21,793 bases of DNA from positions 1-21,793 of IMG/VR virus record IMGVR_UViG_3300025138_000433; one strand, given 5' to 3'. The stretch's first letter is position 1. Each line of letters begins with the position of its first letter. A program made the translations under genes and the position numbers. Source of the stretch: a virus. Positions 17,348 to 21,793 of this stretch are shown in pieces. A model generated the notes under the pieces. The model had not been told where the DNA came from, made no database searches, and worked only from the letters and a program-made list of their open reading frames with translations.

Positions 17348-17469
17348 TATGTTTTCTCCTGTAATATTGTGATTAAAATAAGTTCAATCTCCTCACATCT
17401 TTTTTCTAAGTCCTTGACCTTATTGGTTAGATTTCTTACTGTTGTGAATTGTTTGTTATTCTTCTTCAT
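17347..17469 (-). CDS. 40-residue coiled-coil protein (small gene)
   Basis: The frame ATG 17469 to TAA 17347 encodes MKKNNKQFTTVRNLTNKVKD and a second half ending in LQEKT. Hydrophobic residues V11, L14, V18, L21, C25, I28, L32 and I35 follow a perfect 3-4 heptad spacing, so it should form a parallel coiled coil. Its ATG overlaps the HD gene's TAA and its TAA overlaps the next ATG, both TAATG. GGAG lies 7 nt before its start. Without it there would be a 119-nt hole in an otherwise gapless operon. The partner is unknown; the neighbouring membrane protein and HD protein are candidates. Confidence 0.7.
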   Translation of the reverse strand: MKKNNKQFTTVRNLTNKVKDLEKRCEEIELILITILQEKT

Positions 17470-18251
17470 TACTTATCTCCAAATAACTCTTCAAATAAAT
17501 CAGCCGACTTCTTAGTTAAGTTAGGTGTTTTATTCTCCTTAACCACCTCTTTCTTAGGTTCAACAGCCTTCTTAATATTATCACTTATCTTAGTGTTAGT
17601 TTCTTCGTCAAGCCTATTCCATAAATCAAATTCAACATGCGTTGCCATCATATCTGCTTGATGTAAGATGTAAGCTATGTTAGATTTCAGAGACCAATCG
17701 GGATTGTAAGACATTAAGTAAGTCTTATTAGCTTCCTCATACAAACCATCTGTTAGTCTTAATCCGATATACTCCCACTCTGTCATCTTAATACCGAAAT
17801 GATTAAGTAGATAAATCGCTCTATCTGTTACTGACATATATTGTAACTTAGGATTATGTTTGAATATCTCGCCTCTATTCTTACGATGCCACTCTGAGTC
17901 CTGTGGTATATAGTAATCTTCTGTCAAGTCACCCACCTTACCTAAGTCATGATGCATAGCAGCAAATATTAATTCTTCATCTGTAAAATTTATTTTAGCT
18001 CCATCTTCTTCCCATAGCTTCTTAATCTTTAAAGCACAATCGGTAACGTGCAATACGTGATCTACATAACCACCCACCATAGCATTGTGATATGCGGCTT
18101 TCCCACTCGCAGGCGCCACCGACATCCTATCTTCAAAGTATTTATACATCTCTAATAGATTGTCTTTACGCTCTTCGTCAAACGTATCTTCGATGAGTTT
18201 CATTAACCTATTCCAATTAGCCAATATCTTTTCTTCTGAAAGTTGTCTCAT
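17469..18251 (-). CDS. HD-domain phosphohydrolase
   Basis: A 260-residue protein with an HD-superfamily metal site: H65 (in GYVDHVLHV), H101-D102 (in AAMHHDLGK) and D200 (in YILHQADMMATH). The HD fold spans about 55-205. HD proteins of this kind are metal-dependent phosphohydrolases acting on nucleotides or nucleic acids; the substrate here cannot be told from sequence. Residues 222-248 are a Lys-rich, probably disordered linker, and the C-terminus KKSADLFEELFGDK resembles phage sliding-clamp-binding tails such as that of RB69 DNA polymerase (KKASLFDMFDF). This suggests recruitment to the replication/late-transcription clamp. ATG at 18251 is behind GAGG. It leads a TAATG chain into the coil gene. 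Confidence 0.8.
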   Translation of the reverse strand: MRQLSEEKILANWNRLMKLIEDTFDEERKDNLLEMYKYFEDRMSVAPASGKAAYHNAMVGGYVDHVLHVTDCALKIKKLWEEDGAKINFTDEELIFAAMHHDLGKVGDLTEDYYIPQDSEWHRKNRGEIFKHNPKLQYMSVTDRAIYLLNHFGIKMTEWEYIGLRLTDGLYEEANKTYLMSYNPDWSLKSNIAYILHQADMMATHVEFDLWNRLDEETNTKISDNIKKAVEPKKEVVKENKTPNLTKKSADLFEELFGDK

Positions 18252-18263
18252 TTATCTAACCTC
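18252..18263 (-). repeat. Duplicated ribosome-binding cassette, copy 1
   Basis: TATCTAACCTC (plus strand), i.e. GAGGTTAGATA on the coding strand, lies directly before the HD gene's ATG. The same 11 nt precede the 104-residue gene's ATG at 18580-18591 with the same spacing. Identity over Shine-Dalgarno plus spacer is more than initiation requires. Confidence 0.45.
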
Positions 18264-18264
18264 T

Positions 18265-18579
18265 TTATTTTTTACCAAATTGTTTATGTCTATCTTTATA
18301 TTCACCACCAACTTTATCTGTTGCGCTTACTCCGTATTCTTTTTGCATCTTTTCACTTATTTTAATTTTGTTTACACGTTTTTTCTCTCTCTCAATCATT
18401 TTATTTTGAATGTTTTGCCATGCTTTAAATTTTCCTAGGTTATGTTTTACAGCACCACAAACACAATTTTCTAATGTGTGTTGAAATCCTGGTGGTAAAC
18501 CTATTTTATTTCTTTTTGATATGGGAGCTCCATACTTTTTCATATATTTTTTTAAGGTCCTTCTCCCTTTGGCGTTCAT
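18265..18579 (-). CDS. Small basic protein (unknown)
   Basis: A 104-residue, strongly basic protein (many Lys/Arg throughout) with ATG at 18579 immediately after the glycosyltransferase stop and a GAGG Shine-Dalgarno inside that gene. It has one CVC motif (39-41, in ENCVCGAVKHNLGKF), a helical KAWQNIQNKMIEREKKRVNK stretch (52-71) and a basic C-terminus. No membrane segment is seen. The composition suits a nucleic-acid-binding or ribonucleoprotein-associated role, but no family is recognised. Only two cysteines are present, so a zinc finger is unlikely unless it dimerises. Confidence 0.65.
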   Translation of the reverse strand: MNAKGRRTLKKYMKKYGAPISKRNKIGLPPGFQHTLENCVCGAVKHNLGKFKAWQNIQNKMIEREKKRVNKIKISEKMQKEYGVSATDKVGGEYKDRHKQFGKK

Positions 18580-18591
18580 CTATCTAACCTC
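18580..18591 (-). repeat. Duplicated ribosome-binding cassette, copy 2
   Basis: GAGGTTAGATAG on the coding strand, overlapping the last codons and the TAG stop of the glycosyltransferase gene and serving as Shine-Dalgarno for the 104-residue gene. It shares 11 nt with the element before the HD gene. Confidence 0.45.
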
Positions 18592-19923
18592 ATATCTATT
18601 TTTTGTAAATCTTATTGTAGGTTCATTTCTTAACCTATTACGATAGCCGCTAAAGGATATCCTCACACCCCAACCAAGATGTTCTAATATTTGTTTTCTA
18701 GTAACTGATTTCTTTTTATGGATAAAATCTACAACCTTTTTGTAAGACTCTGTATCTTCTTTTAACATTGATAAGCCATCAGTTGTTTCATTAATCATAT
18801 TATTAAATTGATGTATAGCTTTTTCCCATTTACCTTTTTCAAATCTATTTAAAGCTTTCTCAGAATATTTTTCTCTCAGTAAGTCACTATCTAAGAAAGA
18901 TTCTATGGTATCTATTAGTGCATCATCAACATCATAGTAGTAAACGCCATCGTCACCTGCGAGTTCGTGATAACTCCCATCATCTGAAAATAAATAAGGA
19001 ACTCCCACGCTCATACCATCAGTAGCGGATATAGCCCACCCTTCATACTTTTGCCTACAACATACACCGACTCGACAAGAAGATAGCTTAGAGAAGTAAC
19101 CTACTCTATCAAACTTCTCATTGGTTATGTATTCTCTTTCTCTACTTTCTGCAAGCGGCACCCATACTTCAAAGTCTTGTCTCTTCTCCCATAACTTATC
19201 CATCTGTTCTAAAAACCACGGATAGTTTTTGTATGTATGTGGACGATGATTATAAACAATAATCTTTTTATCAGTAGTTTGTTTTTCGTATTTAGGTGTT
19301 TCCCATCCAAGGTATTGTGGTTCTAATATCTTATCTAACTTAGCTACCACATCATCATTAAAATATTCCTTAGCATTCTTCAATACCAAATCTTTTTGAG
19401 CTTGTGTATTAATACCACACTTACTCATCTGTAAAAGACCAACTATATTGTAAGCTAAACCAACCTGATATTCATAATTGGTAATCTCTTTAAACTCTGT
19501 CCAATGAGTATAACCTATGATGGCTGGTGATATGTTGGTAGAGTTATATAATAGATTCTTTAGATTACCTGTATGTTCCGGCAGATGAGAATACACAATA
19601 TCATAATCATTTTCTTTCCATTTAAGACCAGCGAATACTTCCTTATATGGAAAAGCCATTCTCATAGAATTAGGATAACTGATTTGAGGAGCTATAATCT
19701 GTTCTGTATTCTCAAAGTCTAAACTATTGATATGAGATGGAGATATTATTGTAAAGAATAAATCATCACGTATCTTATTCAGTTCTTTAATGATGTTGCA
19801 GAGGACAACAACATAAGAATCCTTTTCCAAGTCCTTTTGAAAGGTAATATTTGGATATACAAGTATTTTGTATTTGTATTCTTTGTCGTTGTCCTCAACA
19901 TCTGTAAATTGAAATATGTTCAA
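18580..19923 (-). CDS. GT-B glycosyltransferase with winged-helix-like C-terminal domain
   Basis: A 447-residue protein. The start is TTG (19923), 6 nt after a GAGG Shine-Dalgarno and 3 nt after the GHKL gene; no Met follows until residue 88. Residues about 15-205 form the N-terminal Rossmann-like half. Residues 220-375 form the donor half, with YNHRPHTYKNYPWFLEQ (224-240) and a GT4-like signature EGWAISATDGMSVGVP (294-309), where the usual E-x7-E is E294-x7-D302. Then SDDGSYHELAGDDG (313-326) fits the nucleotide-sugar site. Residues 390-447 (KKVVDFIHKKKSVTRKQIL, a turn, IRFTKNRYEV) look like a winged helix. A sugar transferase with a DNA-binding tail suggests DNA-base glycosylation, which would protect the genome; the acceptor is inferred. 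Confidence 0.75.
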   Translation of the reverse strand: MNIFQFTDVEDNDKEYKYKILVYPNITFQKDLEKDSYVVVLCNIIKELNKIRDDLFFTIISPSHINSLDFENTEQIIAPQISYPNSMRMAFPYKEVFAGLKWKENDYDIVYSHLPEHTGNLKNLLYNSTNISPAIIGYTHWTEFKEITNYEYQVGLAYNIVGLLQMSKCGINTQAQKDLVLKNAKEYFNDDVVAKLDKILEPQYLGWETPKYEKQTTDKKIIVYNHRPHTYKNYPWFLEQMDKLWEKRQDFEVWVPLAESREREYITNEKFDRVGYFSKLSSCRVGVCCRQKYEGWAISATDGMSVGVPYLFSDDGSYHELAGDDGVYYYDVDDALIDTIESFLDSDLLREKYSEKALNRFEKGKWEKAIHQFNNMINETTDGLSMLKEDTESYKKVVDFIHKKKSVTRKQILEHLGWGVRISFSGYRNRLRNEPTIRFTKNRYEVR

Positions 19924-19926
19924 ATA

Positions 19927-21555
19927 TTACCTCAATACCTTATTAAGATGATAAGTCATATCTTCAACTTCTTCTTTCATTTTATCTGTTATTTCTTCGC
20001 CAGCTAAGCATCCACTTACCTCAACAGCATCAGCAGCTTTGGTAAGACCAACATGTATTTTAGCATAAATTTGCCAAAGTAGCGAATCCATTTCTGGAGC
20101 AGACGCGGCTCCTTTTGGAAGCATCGCTCCCCACTCAGTATCTAAATTGAGTGTTATATGTAGAACACCATCATCGCTTTTAGTCCAAGTATACATACTA
20201 TTGGCTCTACCATCACCATCAAAATTCCAACTGACTAACTTTTTATTACCAGTTTTTGTTTTTCCACTTCTTGTGCGACCTGTTTTTTTAGGAGTAACGC
20301 CAGCTCCATTTGGGTCTCTACCGTTTGATATTCTTTTTTCTACTAGTTTACCAGTATTACCTGTAGCTAATGATGGTAAAGCCATTTTCTTTAGCTTAGA
20401 ATTGAATCTATCATTTATTTGTTTAAGTAACTTTTTCTCATCACCACTTAACTTTTTACCACGAGTCTTAACCCATTCTTCAATAAACTCCTTACATTCA
20501 CGACGCACCACTCGAACTAAATCCTCTAAGATAGGACTGTTTTCTGGTAACTTTACTTTAGCTTTGTTAACCTCTATACCACACTTTTTCAGTTTATGAT
20601 GTGGTATCGTAATCTCAAATCTTACATTCTTAAGTTTATCTAATCTAGCAGTGCCTGGAAATAAGCATTTACCAGTATTCACATACCTACCACCTACTCT
20701 GATATACAACCCAGAGTTTTCTCTAAGAGGACCGGGAGAGTTATTAGCTCTAACATCCCAATGATACTTCAAAAGATTACTTTCATCAAAATTTGGCATA
20801 AACTTTAGAACTTCCATATCTAAAACTTCGTTTTCAATTTTAACCTTTACAGTTTTACGATACACTCCTTCAGCTTCACCCCACTTAGTATTTCTGTAAA
20901 GAGGGTCTATAAAATCTACTTTTTTATCATTTACAGTTATTTCAAAAGGTTTTTTGTTGCGTTCTGATGTTCTGTCAAAATTTGGAAAATATGTAACTCC
21001 TGCCTTTTTTATTAGTGCTGATTCTGTTAATCTAGCTCTTACTTCATCTATTTTGATAGAAGTGCCGGGCTTTTTATCATATTCAACTCTTTCTGGTAAA
21101 ATTTTTCCACTAACGCCATCGCGCGTTAATGTAACTGGCATAAGAGTGGTTTCTTTACTTTCTTTATGGGATGACTTAATATTAATATTTGATTCAATAC
21201 ATAAGTTGATTATTGCAGCAGTTCCACCAGAACCATAGTTACCAATAGACTCTTCTTTATAGTCGGTCATATCTTTTGGTGTTCCAAGACCTACAAATGA
21301 CGGAATCATACTTTCCCCGTCAACACCAGTCCCATTATCTTCTATACTAAACTGATATGAAGTATAATCTTTATTATTAGCTTTAGGAATTTTACTCCAA
21401 TCTAATTTGATTGTAGATGACTTAGCATCAATTGAATTGTCTATAAGTTCAAATATGGAAGATTCTGTTGACCAGCCCATACTTCTTAAACCTTCATAGA
21501 TAAAGCGGTCGTATACTAGAAAGCCGTTGATTGGCTCCATTTTCTTTTTACTCAT
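19927..21555 (-). CDS. GHKL-fold ATPase (MORC/MutL/Hsp90-like N-domain)
   Basis: A 542-residue protein, ATG at 21555 behind AAAGGAG. The Bergerat-fold ATP site is complete: N box ELIDNSIDA (36-44, catalytic Glu and Mg-binding Asn), G1 box EDNGTGVD (72-79) and G2 box GNYGSGGTAAI (105-115). Residues 225-345 look like an S5-type transducer domain, with VNKAKVKL (329-336) offering a lysine where GHKL enzymes contact ATP. Residues 395-440 are a Lys/Gly/Thr-rich linker, and 440-542 form a further alpha/beta domain. These ATPases dimerise when ATP binds, usually to clamp nucleic acid or partners. T4 gp39-type topoisomerase II is unlikely: no Toprim motif is seen. The biological role is unknown. Confidence 0.75.
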   Translation of the reverse strand: MSKKKMEPINGFLVYDRFIYEGLRSMGWSTESSIFELIDNSIDAKSSTIKLDWSKIPKANNKDYTSYQFSIEDNGTGVDGESMIPSFVGLGTPKDMTDYKEESIGNYGSGGTAAIINLCIESNINIKSSHKESKETTLMPVTLTRDGVSGKILPERVEYDKKPGTSIKIDEVRARLTESALIKKAGVTYFPNFDRTSERNKKPFEITVNDKKVDFIDPLYRNTKWGEAEGVYRKTVKVKIENEVLDMEVLKFMPNFDESNLLKYHWDVRANNSPGPLRENSGLYIRVGGRYVNTGKCLFPGTARLDKLKNVRFEITIPHHKLKKCGIEVNKAKVKLPENSPILEDLVRVVRRECKEFIEEWVKTRGKKLSGDEKKLLKQINDRFNSKLKKMALPSLATGNTGKLVEKRISNGRDPNGAGVTPKKTGRTRSGKTKTGNKKLVSWNFDGDGRANSMYTWTKSDDGVLHITLNLDTEWGAMLPKGAASAPEMDSLLWQIYAKIHVGLTKAADAVEVSGCLAGEEITDKMKEEVEDMTYHLNKVLR

Positions 21556-21682
21556 TTTATTTCTCCTTTACGTTCTAATTTTAAGAACGAGCGATTGTTA
21601 TTAAGTAATTTATGTAAATATATATTGTGTAAATTTTTCAAATACAACTTTTTTTATTTCCTATTTTTTAATTAAGTTGTTC
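21556..21682 (-). promoter_or_regulatory. Leader gap before the GHKL gene
   Basis: A 127-nt AT-rich gap. It holds an 11/12 match to the window's repeat motif (TATGTAAATATA, 21611-21622), a 6-bp hairpin next to the Shine-Dalgarno (21571-21589), and runs of A/T. A transcription start for the right operon here is plausible; no convincing host -35/-10 pair with 17-nt spacing was found by eye. Confidence 0.35.
21571..21589 (-). promoter_or_regulatory. 5' leader hairpin abutting the GHKL Shine-Dalgarno
   Basis: CGTTCT and AGAACG form a 6-bp stem with a 7-nt loop (TAAAATT on the coding strand). The stem ends 2 nt before AAAGGAG. Its position suits a translational operator or mRNA-stabilising 5' hairpin as used in T4-like phages; this is inference. 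Confidence 0.4.
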
Positions 21683-21695
21683 TTATCCGAACAAC
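21676..21695 (-). other. Hairpin with the upstream gene's stop codon in the loop
   Basis: GTTGTTC and GAACAAC form a perfect 7-bp stem; the 6-nt loop (GGATAA on the coding strand) contains the TAA stop of the gene entering from the right. The following coding-strand sequence is A/T-rich but lacks a clean T-run, so termination is doubtful. mRNA 3'-end protection or processing is another option. Confidence 0.4.
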
Positions 21696-21793
21696 AATTC
21701 TCTTTTACTCTTTGCAACTTTACAATTAGGATAAGACTTAACTAAATCTTTTCCATCTTTAAATATAACTTTAACTTTAGGGAAGTCTACAAT
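21683..21793 (-). CDS. C-terminal end of an unidentified gene
   Basis: A frame open from the right window edge to TAA at 21685-21683 gives 36 residues starting IVDFPKVKVIFKDGKDL and ending KSKRELLFG. It is on the same strand as all other genes, and its hydrophobic/charged alternation looks like real coding sequence. It is too short to assign. The start lies outside the window. Confidence 0.6.
   Translation of the reverse strand: MVDFPKVKVIFKDGKDLVKSYPNCKVAKSKRELLFG

Noticed and set aside
20147-20599. 150-codon open frame on the plus strand opposite the GHKL gene
   Set aside because: It lies wholly inside a well-supported minus-strand gene with complete ATPase motifs; its hydrophobic Ser/Leu/Pro-rich translation is typical of an antisense shadow.
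19927-21555. GHKL protein as the T4-type topoisomerase II large subunit (gp39)
   Set aside because: Only the ATPase and transducer-like parts are seen; no Toprim acidic motifs and no adjacent topoisomerase subunit.
1-21793. tRNA genes, CRISPR arrays, insertion sequences, integrase or attachment sites
   Set aside because: None found by eye: no cloverleaf-like intergenic stretch, no spaced direct repeats, no transposase or integrase motifs, and gaps are nearly all under 130 nt.

Overview
The window reads as part of the late region of an AT-rich, T4-like contractile-tailed (myovirus) phage, most plausibly marine. That source is inferred from the similarity of several protein signatures to gene families of uncultured marine and cyanophage-type myoviruses; the host cannot be named from this DNA. 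Every gene I can support is on the minus strand, so transcription runs right to left. Gaps are tiny, Shine-Dalgarno sequences are clear, and seven gene junctions use the 1-nt overlap TAATG.

Right block (about 21793 to 16305, in transcription order): the end of an unidentified gene; a 127-nt leader gap with a hairpin and an AT-rich repeat motif; a GHKL-fold ATPase; a GT-B glycosyltransferase with a winged-helix-like tail and a TTG start; a small basic protein; an HD-domain phosphohydrolase whose C-terminus resembles a sliding-clamp-binding peptide; a 40-residue coiled-coil gene; an 86-residue membrane-anchored protein; and a gp55-like late sigma factor. A strong intrinsic terminator at 16262-16288 closes the block. 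The last four genes form an unbroken TAATG chain.

Middle block (16177 to 12826): baseplate hub and wedge genes. They are a small acidic helical protein, a gp5-like hub/spike protein without a lysozyme domain, a 15-codon micro-ORF coupled on both sides, a coiled-coil protein, a small lysine-rich protein, and gp25.

Left block (12813 to 1): gp6, a protein with a DNRLRE-like beta-sandwich placed where the wedge operon usually continues, a 101-residue protein, a giant 2245-residue gp7/gpI-like wedge or adhesin protein with a LamG-like domain and a lysine/arginine tail, and three virion proteins, the last cut by the window edge. The gene order gp25 - gp6 - (insert) - gp7-like matches the gpW - gpJ - gpI order of contractile tails.

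The two blocks fit together: the sigma factor of the right block would be expected to drive the structural genes on its left. An identical 12-mer (TATATAAATATA on the plus strand) lies in three intergenic gaps just upstream of structural genes, with an 11/12 match upstream of the GHKL gene, and is the best promoter candidate.
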